From assembly GCA_037445895.1 (NCBI GenBank), contig JBBIJO010000001.1:1-64000 (forward strand): a DNA stretch of 64,000 nt. The letters are read 5' to 3'. The notes beneath the pieces are model-generated. The model did not search any database, had not been told where the DNA came from, and was given only the letters and a program-made list of their open reading frames with translations. This document shows, in pieces, positions 27,782-36,685 of the stretch (the first letter of the stretch is position 1; each line of letters starts with the position of its first letter). Both the position numbers and the translations under genes were made by a program. The stretch is from JBBIJO01 sp037445895. Lineage in GTDB: Bacteria; Bacteroidota; Ignavibacteria; Kapaibacteriales; UBA2268.

Positions 27782-30700
27782 CTATTTCTTTATAATTTTT
27801 TGCATCTCGTTTTTGTTTGCAAATTCAAAAATAACAAAATATATGCCACTTTCAAGATAATTTAAATCCAAATTCAAAGGACTTGCCATCTTTTCATTTT
27901 TGGAAACTTCGAATCGTATCCTTCCAAGAACGTCTATAATCTTAATATTGCAGATATTATGACTATTTGCAAAGAAAATCGAAAGGGACGAATAAACTGG
28001 GTTAGGAGCAATTATTATCGATTCATTTATTGCCCAATCGTTGTCGATTCCCGAGGGTTGTGTTGTTGTAAATGCCCAAGTTTCGGACCAATTACCATTG
28101 CCAAAGGTGTTCTTTGCTCGAACGCGCCAATAATATTTTTGATTATATTGTAGTTGCGATACAGCAATTTGGTTCTGCGTTATCGAATCCTTTATATCGA
28201 TAATATCTTTCGAAAATAACGAATCAGTTGAAAGAACAAATTCATAAAGGCTTGCACCAACGACGCTTTGCCATTCGAATATAACAAATATTGGAATCGA
28301 ATCAGAATTATTCGGAGGATAAACTAATTTTGGAACACCAAGCGAAGTAGTGAAGGAAAATACTGTGCTCCATTCGCTTTTATATTGGTTGACAATATAG
28401 CGCACTCGCCAATAGTAGGTTGTAAACTCCTGAGTATTGTTAAGTGAGTATGCATTTGTTTTTAAAGACGAATCGTTAACGACAAGAGATGTGAAATTAG
28501 AATTAGTAGCTATTTGAATTTCGTAGGAGGTTGCATCGGGTAATGCGTCCCAGGAGAATGAAATAGGAACTCCTAAGTTTTTAGATTTATCCTCGGGTGT
28601 TCGAAGAATAGGCTGTTGAATTTTAGTTATAAACCACCAGGTTTCCGACCAATCGCTTGAACCATCGTCGTTAGAAGCTCGTATTCGCCAATAATATTTT
28701 GTGAAATATTCTAATATTTTAGTTTCGAATCTATCGTTGAAAGGAGTTGTCCCTTCGTAAAATTTGTTTTCAAAATTGGAATCTAACGCAATTTGTATTT
28801 CGTAGAGAGTTCCTCCGGTTGTTGGAAACCATTCAAGAGTTGCAATCAAAGGAACCCCAAATGTTTTGTGGAGAGGGCTTCTGAGCTTAGGAGCTTCGAT
28901 TTTTGTTGTAAATTCCCAGACTTCGGACCAATCGGATTGTAGGCTGCCAACTTTTGCACAAACTCGCCAATAATACTTTTGGAAATATTCAAGATTAGTT
29001 GTACTTGTAAAGGTTGTATCGGTAATTTTAGTTTGCGTTTTTTCAAACACAAGACTCGAAAAATTTTGAGATTTCGAAACTTGAAGTATATATCCGCTGG
29101 CGCCTTCGGATTTAGACCATACAAACGCTGGCTTCAACGGAACGGCTCCTTTGTTGTTTGGTGGGGCAATAAGCCTCGGAGGGGCCACAATGGTAGTAAA
29201 AGAAAATGTGCGAGACCACTCACCCAATGCATTGTTTAATCGACCACGAACACGCCAAAAATATAAAGTATTGTAGTTGAGTTCGTAGTAGTTGGTCCTT
29301 GTGTTTGCACCTAAGATAATTTTTTCTTTTACTGTGTTGAAATCGTAATCTTCGGAAATGACAAATTCGTATAAGTCAGCATTTTCGATTTGCGACCACT
29401 GGAAACTTGCTTTTATAGGGATTCCTACAGCATTTGTCTGGGGTGAAATTAAATCGACTTTTGAAATTGCTTGTGGAGTAATTGCTCGGTAAATATTTGT
29501 GGGAGAAACAATCCACAAATAGCCATTTTTATCTGTTTGAATAGAACTTATGGGTTCACGTATAAATCCATAATAAATGTGAGTAGAATCCCAAGTCGAG
29601 CCATTATCAACAGACGTCAATAAACCACCGTAAGTCGAGCCAGCAATTATTTGATTGTAAGGCGATACAGCTATTGATTGCATATATTGATAAAAAATTC
29701 CCAAGGATTTTGTTGTCCAACTTGTTCCTTCGTTTGTTGACTTTAAGATGGCGTAATCACCAGCGATAAAGATGGTAGAATTTTGAGTAAAGGCAAGTGT
29801 CCTATAGTTATACATTGTCTTGCCGAGAACCATTGTCCAAGAATTACCATTATTTGTGGATTTAATTAAACTATCCATAAGCGACACATAGATTACCCCG
29901 CTTGTATTTACCCCAATAAAAGGAATACCTTCGATGCTTTTTGAGCGAATTCCTAACGCTGCCCAACTGGTGCCTCCATCGGAGGAGCGCAACAAATCGC
30001 TCGAAGGCGAATTGGGATTTCGAGGGTCGGCCGGAGGGAATTTAATTCCCAAGAAAACGTAATTATCCTTGATTCCGATAGAGGTAAAAATAGTATCGGA
30101 TTTTGCCAGTAGCGTGGTCCAAGTATTACCTAAATCTGTCGAGATGAGAACAGAATTTAGATTAGTATCGGTTCTGCGACCTAAGGCAAATATTCTTCCA
30201 GTGGAATCATTCGCAAATTTACTTATAGTGAAATTAGAAATATTCATTGGCGACCAGGATATACCGTAGTTGGTAGATTTAAAAGAAGTTCCATCGTTTA
30301 ATGCAATAAACAAGACCTTATTGAATGAATGGAATGAATTTACGAAATTGTTCGAAGAGCGAATACTTGTCCAATTTGCTCCTCCGTCTGTGCTTTTGTA
30401 GAGAGCTCCATCGGATGAAGCGGCGAATAAAAGTCCGTTGGAATTTCGTGCCATAGCGGTAATGCCTGCTTCTCGAAGATTTGTTATTCGCCAATCTTCA
30501 TAAACTCGAGAATCGTATCGAAATATTCCGATTCTGTCTGTCCCGGCAATAGGTTCGGCAGAATTAGCCCAGGTAACTGCAGTAACGTTTTTGAGTGTGT
30601 CTTTCCGTTTAAAAACTACCCAGCTCAAACCGTGGTCCACCGATGAGTAAACACCACCCTGATAAGTTCCGCAAATAATTTCTCCGAGCGAGGATTTTGC

Positions 30701-31351
30701 AAAAGAGGTAATTACTTTGAAGTTGTTTCCAAAACCTGAACGTCGCCAACTTGCTCCATCGTTATCGGAGTAATAAATACCATCTCCGTTTGTGCCTGCA
30801 ATGATAGTCCCTATGTCTCCGATTGTTAAACAATTTACATCTAGGAACCAAATACCCGTTGCAACTGCCGTCCAACTTGCCCCTTGGTTTGTGCTTCGGA
30901 AGACGCCATAACCCTCGATGGCGATAAAAACAGTTGAAGGATATTTAATTTTCAATGCTTTCACTTTTAATCCAGGAAGACCGTTATTAACTGGTGTCCA
31001 AACTTGCCCATTGTTTGTTGAATAGAATACACCACCTCCGTATGTAGAAACATAAATTCTACCTAACGAATCGAACTCGATTGAAGTAACATATTTATTG
31101 GATAAGCCATTATTTATTGCGCTCCAATTCTGTCCATTATTGAAAGAACGATAGATTCCATCGCCCCAAACTCCAATAAAGATGGTATTATTGGAGTCTA
31201 TGGATATTGTTCTAATTGTAGAAGGATTGGGAACTGGGATTGCGTTCCAGAAAGGGGCAAGTGTGTCGCGTTGCGGCTGGGAAAAACTTGTGATTACAGA
31301 AAAAAAGAAAACCACCGCAAATATGGAATTTGGTATTATTTTTGAAAACAT
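27782..31351 (-). CDS. Large T9SS surface protein: BNR/sortilin-like repeats plus FnIII-like modules
   Basis: The 1189-residue protein has a signal peptide (IFAVVFFFSVITSFS). About 600 residues of YCF48/sortilin-type beta-propeller repeats follow, each with a core such as GVFYSTNNGQVWTPVNNGL or GALYKSTDGGANWTSI. Next come five fibronectin-III-like modules, each containing a variant of YYWRVRA and WSETWAFTT. The C-terminus is a T9SS type A sorting domain (IIAPNPVYSSLSIFF ... ESGIYFVIFEF). Such proteins are probably surface-exposed adhesion or binding scaffolds; this is inference. The first 35 residues and the sorting domain support export. Confidence 0.92.
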   Translation of the reverse strand: MFSKIIPNSIFAVVFFFSVITSFSQPQRDTLAPFWNAIPVPNPSTIRTISIDSNNTIFIGVWGDGIYRSFNNGQNWSAINNGLSNKYVTSIEFDSLGRIYVSTYGGGVFYSTNNGQVWTPVNNGLPGLKVKALKIKYPSTVFIAIEGYGVFRSTNQGASWTAVATGIWFLDVNCLTIGDIGTIIAGTNGDGIYYSDNDGASWRRSGFGNNFKVITSFAKSSLGEIICGTYQGGVYSSVDHGLSWVVFKRKDTLKNVTAVTWANSAEPIAGTDRIGIFRYDSRVYEDWRITNLREAGITAMARNSNGLLFAASSDGALYKSTDGGANWTSIRSSNNFVNSFHSFNKVLFIALNDGTSFKSTNYGISWSPMNISNFTISKFANDSTGRIFALGRRTDTNLNSVLISTDLGNTWTTLLAKSDTIFTSIGIKDNYVFLGIKFPPADPRNPNSPSSDLLRSSDGGTSWAALGIRSKSIEGIPFIGVNTSGVIYVSLMDSLIKSTNNGNSWTMVLGKTMYNYRTLAFTQNSTIFIAGDYAILKSTNEGTSWTTKSLGIFYQYMQSIAVSPYNQIIAGSTYGGLLTSVDNGSTWDSTHIYYGFIREPISSIQTDKNGYLWIVSPTNIYRAITPQAISKVDLISPQTNAVGIPIKASFQWSQIENADLYEFVISEDYDFNTVKEKIILGANTRTNYYELNYNTLYFWRVRGRLNNALGEWSRTFSFTTIVAPPRLIAPPNNKGAVPLKPAFVWSKSEGASGYILQVSKSQNFSSLVFEKTQTKITDTTFTSTTNLEYFQKYYWRVCAKVGSLQSDWSEVWEFTTKIEAPKLRSPLHKTFGVPLIATLEWFPTTGGTLYEIQIALDSNFENKFYEGTTPFNDRFETKILEYFTKYYWRIRASNDDGSSDWSETWWFITKIQQPILRTPEDKSKNLGVPISFSWDALPDATSYEIQIATNSNFTSLVVNDSSLKTNAYSLNNTQEFTTYYWRVRYIVNQYKSEWSTVFSFTTSLGVPKLVYPPNNSDSIPIFVIFEWQSVVGASLYEFVLSTDSLFSKDIIDIKDSITQNQIAVSQLQYNQKYYWRVRAKNTFGNGNWSETWAFTTTQPSGIDNDWAINESIIIAPNPVYSSLSIFFANSHNICNIKIIDVLGRIRFEVSKNEKMASPLNLDLNYLESGIYFVIFEFANKNEMQKIIKK

Positions 31352-31407
31352 AACTATTTTTTAATTTGTTTAACTTATTGTATGAAAATTAAGAATTTTT
31401 TGGGAAA

Positions 31408-33549
31408 ATGGAAAAACCGAAAAAAAATAACTTGAAGATAGAACTTCAAAATAATGGTTCACAAAGAAATTATTTTAACCGTGAACTAAGTTTTTTAGAG
31501 TTCAATTATCGCGTGTTGCTTGAGGCTCGTGATAAAAATCATCCATTGCTCGAACGATTAAAATTTCTTTCAATTTTTAGTTCTAATTTAGATGAGTTTT
31601 TTATGATTCGAGTTGCGGGTTTGAAAAGGCAGCTCGAGACCGGCGTTGTTGAACTTTCTATGGACGGACTTTCTCCACAGGAACAATTAACCGAAATTCG
31701 GAAAAAAGTTATTCCATTATATAAGCTTCAAGAAGAAATATTATTGAATGAAATAATGCCCAAATTGGAAAGGCAAGGGATTTTTATTTGCGACTATAAG
31801 AGCCTTTCGGAAAAAGATAAAAAATATCTTCAAGATTATTTCTGCTCGAATATTTTTGGGGCATTAACACCTAGAATTATTGACCAAGCGCATCCTTTCC
31901 CGAATATAATCAACAGAGCGTTGAATATTGTATTCGTTTTGCAAGAAAAAGGGCATACTACGGGACACAAATTTTTAAATTTCGTTCAGATTTCCGACAA
32001 AATTAATCGATTTATTAGATTAGAAAGAGATAACGAGGATGAATACGATTTTGTTCTTGTTGAACAAGTGATAAAAGCAAATCGAGACTTACTTTTTCCT
32101 GGATACGATGTTATTTCTGCTAACACTTTTCGAGTTACCCGAGATGCAGATATAGAAATTGCAGAAGACGAAGCAGAAGATTTGCTTTCGGCGATTTCTG
32201 AACAAATAAAGCTTCGCCATTGGGGAACTGCCGTTGTCCGTTTGGAGGTTAGCACTAAAATGCCTAAATGGCTTTTAGATAAATTAATAGAGAATTTGGA
32301 AATTACCGACACAGATGTTTACCGAATGAATAGACCATTAAAATTACCGGACTTTATGTATCTATTGACGATAGGTAAACGACACTTAAAAGATAAACCA
32401 TTCCAAACAAGGATCTTACCCGAATTACGAGAACCACATAAAAACATTTTTGAATGTTTGAAAGAACAAGACTTGCTGGTTCATCATCCTTTCGATTCAT
32501 TTACTAACAGCGTTCTTCGGTTTATAAGGACAGCAGCCGAAGACCCTGATGTTATTACGATAAAAATTACACTTTATCGTGTTGGCTCGAATTCCCCTGT
32601 TGTTCAGGCATTGCTCAAAGCTGCCGAAAATGGTAAAGATGTTGTAGCATTTGTTGAACTAAAAGCCCGATTCGATGAAGAGAGCAATATCGTTTGGGCT
32701 AGGGAACTGGAAAGAAATGGAGTTAATGTAATATATGGGGTTTTGGGTTACAAGACTCATTGTAAAATTGCATCTGTTATTCGGCGCGAAGGGGACAAAT
32801 TGCGTGAATATATTCATCTCGGGACTGGCAATTACAACGCAACAACAGCAAGAATTTATACTGATTTAGGGCTCTTTACTTCCAATCAAGAATTTGGTTG
32901 GGATTCAATTAATTTATTTAATTTGCTCACAGGCTATTCTAAATATGGAAAATGGAAGAAGATGGTCGTAGCTCCCCATGATTTAAAAAGGAGATTGGTC
33001 GAATTAATACGACGAGAAGCGGAGTATTCCACGCCGGAGAATCTGGGGCAGATTTTCGCAAAAATGAATTCCATTGCACATGAGGAAGTAATCCAGGAAC
33101 TATACAAAGCATCGCAAAAAGGTGTTCAAATTAAACTCCTTGTTCGTGGTATTTGTTGTTTAGTTCCGGGTGTCGAAGGGATTAGCGAAAATATTGAGGT
33201 TCGGAGCATTCTTGGAAGATTTCTCGAACATAGTAGAATTTTTTATTTTAAAAACAACGGGAATCCAGAGGTTTATTTATCAAGTGCAGATTGGATGACA
33301 AGGAATTTACATAGGCGTATCGAAATTATGTTTCCTGTTGAAAGCCCGAAGTTAAAAGACCAATTAAAGGATATTCTGGAAATTTATTGGCGAGATAATC
33401 AAAAGTCTTGGAAATTATTTCCTTCGGGAGAATATAGAAAAATAGAACCGCAAGAAGGAGAAGAAAAATTCTGTGCCCAAGAATATTTTCTTCGCTTTAT
33501 CGAGTATGATAGACGCGAAAGAGCGAAAGTAAGATTCAATGCCCAATAA
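31408..33549 (+). CDS. ppk1: Polyphosphate kinase 1
   Basis: PPK1 reversibly polymerises the gamma-phosphate of ATP into polyphosphate. The 713-residue protein opens with RNYFNRELSFLEFNYRVL, the standard N-domain. The catalytic histidines lie in GYKTHCKIASVIRRE (autophosphorylated His) and LEHSRIFYFKNNG (second His). ITLYRVGSNSPVV and IHLGTGNYNATTARIYTDLGLFT are also diagnostic. The length is standard. It starts a ppk1-lpxB-acyltransferase run, with lpxB 12 bases downstream. It is divergent from the large surface protein gene. Confidence 0.97.
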   Translation: MEKPKKNNLKIELQNNGSQRNYFNRELSFLEFNYRVLLEARDKNHPLLERLKFLSIFSSNLDEFFMIRVAGLKRQLETGVVELSMDGLSPQEQLTEIRKKVIPLYKLQEEILLNEIMPKLERQGIFICDYKSLSEKDKKYLQDYFCSNIFGALTPRIIDQAHPFPNIINRALNIVFVLQEKGHTTGHKFLNFVQISDKINRFIRLERDNEDEYDFVLVEQVIKANRDLLFPGYDVISANTFRVTRDADIEIAEDEAEDLLSAISEQIKLRHWGTAVVRLEVSTKMPKWLLDKLIENLEITDTDVYRMNRPLKLPDFMYLLTIGKRHLKDKPFQTRILPELREPHKNIFECLKEQDLLVHHPFDSFTNSVLRFIRTAAEDPDVITIKITLYRVGSNSPVVQALLKAAENGKDVVAFVELKARFDEESNIVWARELERNGVNVIYGVLGYKTHCKIASVIRREGDKLREYIHLGTGNYNATTARIYTDLGLFTSNQEFGWDSINLFNLLTGYSKYGKWKKMVVAPHDLKRRLVELIRREAEYSTPENLGQIFAKMNSIAHEEVIQELYKASQKGVQIKLLVRGICCLVPGVEGISENIEVRSILGRFLEHSRIFYFKNNGNPEVYLSSADWMTRNLHRRIEIMFPVESPKLKDQLKDILEIYWRDNQKSWKLFPSGEYRKIEPQEGEEKFCAQEYFLRFIEYDRRERAKVRFNAQ

Positions 33550-33561
33550 CTCTGCTGTGAT

Positions 33562-34674
33562 ATGCCCAAAAATATTTTCATAGTTGCTGGAGAATCATCG
33601 GGGGATTTCAATGCTGCGAATCTGATGAGAGCGATGAAATCTATTAACAATGACATCAGTTTCGTTGGAATAGGTGGACAAGAAATGGCTTCTGTTGGTT
33701 TGAACACAATAGTTCCGCTCGACGATATATCGGTTGTTGGTTTTTTAGAAGTAGCTAAAAGGATGCGTTTCATACAAGGTGTTTTCAAACGGTGCCGTGA
33801 AATCTTTAAAACCCAACCGATTGACTTATTAATTTTAGTTGATTTCCCTGGTTTTAATCTCAGGCTTGCAAAAATCGCAAAAGAATTTTTTATTCCGGTT
33901 TGCTATTATATTGCTCCACAAATCTGGGCTTGGGGTAAAAACAGGGTTTCGAAAATTCAAAAATTTGTGGACTTGTTGTTTGTTGTTTTTCCTTTCGAAG
34001 AAACGTTTTTTAAACAAAATGGAATCGATGCAAAGTTCGTTGGGCATCCAATAATGGATAACGAAATATTTCAGACTGATTTTCTACCCTTTGAAAAAAG
34101 AGAGAAAATTATATCAATACTTCCAGGCTCGCGCAAACAAGAAATCATTCATCACAAAGCGATAATTGATAGTTTAGCTTTTATGATTAGAAAAGAGTTA
34201 AAGGACTTTAAAATTGTGATTCCTATATCGAAAAACTTAGCTCAAATTGATTTTTCAAAAATTCTAAAATATGGGAGTGAAATTGAGTTCGTTGCGAACA
34301 GTCGTGAGCTAATGCAAAAGAGTAAAATTGGACTAATTAAAACAGGCACTTCGAACCTCGAAGCAGCCCTGCTTGGTCTCCCTTTCGTAATGTTCTACAA
34401 AACTTCCAGAATCTCATACGCAATCGGAAAGTCACTTGTAAAAGTGAATGAAATTTCGATTGTTAATATTTTATTAGAACGCAAAGTAGTTCCAGAATTT
34501 ATCCAAAGCGATGCAACCGCAGAAAAGATTTTCAATGCCTCGAAGTTTATACTCAACAGTAGAGAAACATATTCAGAAATGCAAGAATATTTTTTCAAAG
34601 TAAAAGAATTAATCGGGAAGCCAGGAGCGTCGAAACGTGCTGCTGCAATTATCATTGAACATTTCGGCTTATGA
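33562..34674 (+). CDS. lpxB: Lipid-A-disaccharide synthase
   Basis: LpxB joins UDP-2,3-diacylglucosamine and lipid X to form the lipid A disaccharide at the inner membrane. Family blocks in the 370 residues are FIVAGESSGDFNAANLMRAM at the N-terminus, FVGIGGQEMASVG, LILVDFPGFNLRLAK, CYYIAPQIWAWGKNRV, FPFEETFF, FVGHPIMD and SILPGSRKQEI, then IKTGTSNLEAALLGLPFVMFYK. It overlaps the downstream acyltransferase by four bases (ATGA). Confidence 0.96.
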   Translation: MPKNIFIVAGESSGDFNAANLMRAMKSINNDISFVGIGGQEMASVGLNTIVPLDDISVVGFLEVAKRMRFIQGVFKRCREIFKTQPIDLLILVDFPGFNLRLAKIAKEFFIPVCYYIAPQIWAWGKNRVSKIQKFVDLLFVVFPFEETFFKQNGIDAKFVGHPIMDNEIFQTDFLPFEKREKIISILPGSRKQEIIHHKAIIDSLAFMIRKELKDFKIVIPISKNLAQIDFSKILKYGSEIEFVANSRELMQKSKIGLIKTGTSNLEAALLGLPFVMFYKTSRISYAIGKSLVKVNEISIVNILLERKVVPEFIQSDATAEKIFNASKFILNSRETYSEMQEYFFKVKELIGKPGASKRAAAIIIEHFGL

Positions 34675-35252
34675 ATATCAGATTCTTATTGAATCAATTT
34701 ATTATTAAAGTTGTCGATTTAATTGCGGGAACATGGAAGATTAATGTTGAAGGCGAGCCTCAGAACTGTTCCATTATTGCTTTTTGGCATGGGGAAATGC
34801 TTCCTGTTTGGAAATACTTTTCCAAAACAAATTCTGCTGCTGTGGTAAGTTTAAGCAAAGATGGAGAACTTCTTTCCGAACTTCTTTACTATTGGCAATA
34901 TGATTTGATAAGAGGTTCGTCTTCGAAGAACGGCAAAGAAGTCCTTAATAAGATGGTAAACAATTTGTCCCATAAAAATGTTTTGATAACGCCCGATGGT
35001 CCACGCGGACCTAATCGTAGAATGAAGGTTGGAGCAGTTGTTTCGGCTATTCGTGCGAACTCAAAAATATTTTTGGTAAAAGTTAAGTTCGGATGGCATA
35101 TAAGATTCAGAAAAAGTTGGGATAAGTTTGTTCTACCTTTGCCTTTTTCGAAAATTAATCTAAGTTTTATAAGACCTTTTTCTTTCCCAGCAGCAGACAA
35201 AAAAGAACTTGTTGTAGAATATACTCTGATGCTCGAAAAATTAATGAATTAA
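34671..35252 (+). CDS. Lysophospholipid acyltransferase family protein (DUF374 type)
   Basis: The 193-residue protein resembles the DUF374/LPLAT-like group seen next to LPS genes. IIAFWHGEMLPVWKYF contains the HX-type catalytic histidine region, followed by SLSKDGELLSELL, RGSSSKNGKEVL and VLITPDGPRGPNRRMKVGAVVSA. The last resembles the substrate-binding block of glycerolipid acyltransferases. It is coupled to lpxB by an ATGA overlap, so a role in lipid A or envelope lipid acylation is likely but not proven. Confidence 0.85.
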   Translation: MNIRFLLNQFIIKVVDLIAGTWKINVEGEPQNCSIIAFWHGEMLPVWKYFSKTNSAAVVSLSKDGELLSELLYYWQYDLIRGSSSKNGKEVLNKMVNNLSHKNVLITPDGPRGPNRRMKVGAVVSAIRANSKIFLVKVKFGWHIRFRKSWDKFVLPLPFSKINLSFIRPFSFPAADKKELVVEYTLMLEKLMN

Positions 35253-35256
35253 TAAT

Positions 35257-35865
35257 TTAATAGTAAAGCCTATTTAGTTCAATATACGATAATACATTTT
35301 TAGGGACCAAATATTTAATACTTTTTCCTTCTTTAATCCACTTTCTGATTTCAGTTGAACTTATCTCAATGACTGGATTGTTTAAAAAAAGAATTCTTTC
35401 CAAATATTCTGTTGGAAGATATTTGTCCGTTTTGCTTTCTTTAAATGGAATACTTCGATTTGCAACGACAAGAGTTGAATTGTTTAATATTATTTCCCAA
35501 TTTTTCCATTTTTTGAAATCTATTAATTGGTCTTGGCCTATTAATAAAAACAGTGTATCATTGGGGTATTTTTTTTTGAAGTACAGTATTGTTTCGAATG
35601 TGTAAGAAATGCCCTGTTTTGTTATTTCATAGTCATCGATAGAGAATTTTGGATTGTCTTGAATAGATAACTTTATCAATTCTAATCTTTGCGAATCGGA
35701 CAATAGTTCAGAATTGTGAGATTTGAAAGGTGAGATGTGATTGGGAACAAAAAAGCATACGTCTAAATTTAAATCCTGTGTGAAACATTGTGCAACGATA
35801 AGATGACCATTGTGTATCGGATTGAACGAACCACCAAAAATGCCTATTCTTCTGGGATTATCCAT
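35257..35865 (-). CDS. nadD: Nicotinate-nucleotide adenylyltransferase
   Basis: NadD adenylates nicotinate mononucleotide in NAD synthesis. The nucleotidyltransferase signature GIFGGSFNPIHNGHLIVAQ opens the protein, FLIGQDQLIDFKKW is in the middle and EISSTEIRKWIKEGKSIKYLVP, with the ISSTEIR motif, is near the end. The 202-residue length fits. Its start overlaps the stop of the upstream HAD gene by eight bases (shared ATGGATAA), so the two are translationally coupled. It is convergent with the acyltransferase four bases away. Confidence 0.95.
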   Translation of the reverse strand: MDNPRRIGIFGGSFNPIHNGHLIVAQCFTQDLNLDVCFFVPNHISPFKSHNSELLSDSQRLELIKLSIQDNPKFSIDDYEITKQGISYTFETILYFKKKYPNDTLFLLIGQDQLIDFKKWKNWEIILNNSTLVVANRSIPFKESKTDKYLPTEYLERILFLNNPVIEISSTEIRKWIKEGKSIKYLVPKNVLSYIELNRLYY

Positions 35866-36613
35866 TGTTCTCGATGGTATCGATTATTCTTAGTATTTCA
35901 TGCCAAGAAGTTGCAACAAAATCGGCTTTTGTATGGAATTCACTTTCTTCGTTTAGAAAGTCGAGGTGGTTAGCGATTAATCTTATAGCTTTCATATTTA
36001 GATTTTTAGCTCCGTCGATGTCTGTTTCTTCAATGTCGCCTATGTGGATTGCATTTTTCGGTGAGCAATCCATTTCGTTTAAAATTTTTAAGTATGCTTT
36101 CGGATGAGGTTTCGCAACTCCAGTTTCATTAGAAAAACTAAAAGTTGTAAAATACTCCAATATTGAAAATCTTTTCATCAATTGGCGAAGAACCGAGCCG
36201 GGGGAAAATCCGGTATCGGAAATAATCCCTAATTGGTATTTTCGAGATAATTTTTCGATAACTTCCTTGGCCCCATCGAGTAGATTCGGGGGGAAATCGA
36301 GAATAGAGTTTTCAAAAGTCCGAACGACTTTCGAAATTAGTTTCTTATTTTTGGGAGCTTCGAAATAGTTCCAAAAGAACATTACAGACTCGTAAGTCGA
36401 AAGCGTCCTTTGTTCATTTTTCCAAATTCCGTTAAAGTATTCCCAAGCATCTTGCATAGACTTTTGGTAAAGTTCCTCTGTAATTTCGAGACCCAGTGTC
36501 TCGAAAGCACTTCTTAAAGTTTTTAGTCGATGCTCATTTCTTTCTATTCCATTGGAAGAATCGAAAATTGTATTCCAGAAATCTACGGTTACGACTTTCA
36601 ACTTTTTGCACAT
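35858..36613 (-). CDS. HAD-superfamily protein with DxW motif
   Basis: This 251-residue protein has the HAD fold. Motif I is DFWNT near residue 10, motif II is LGIISDTGFSPG, and motifs III/IV are VAKPHPKAYLKIL and AIHIGDIEETDIDGAKNLNMKAIRL. Canonical phosphatases have DxDxT in motif I. Here the second aspartate is a tryptophan, as in some dehalogenase-like members, so phosphatase activity is uncertain. It is the first gene of a coupled pair with nadD, suggesting a link to NAD or nucleotide metabolism, but no substrate can be named. Confidence 0.85.
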   Translation of the reverse strand: MCKKLKVVTVDFWNTIFDSSNGIERNEHRLKTLRSAFETLGLEITEELYQKSMQDAWEYFNGIWKNEQRTLSTYESVMFFWNYFEAPKNKKLISKVVRTFENSILDFPPNLLDGAKEVIEKLSRKYQLGIISDTGFSPGSVLRQLMKRFSILEYFTTFSFSNETGVAKPHPKAYLKILNEMDCSPKNAIHIGDIEETDIDGAKNLNMKAIRLIANHLDFLNEESEFHTKADFVATSWHEILRIIDTIENNG

Positions 36614-36685
36614 AAATATTTTAATTTTGTATGGATTAACATTGACAAACTAATAATATTTTTTCTTTAAACAAAAGTTTATAGT

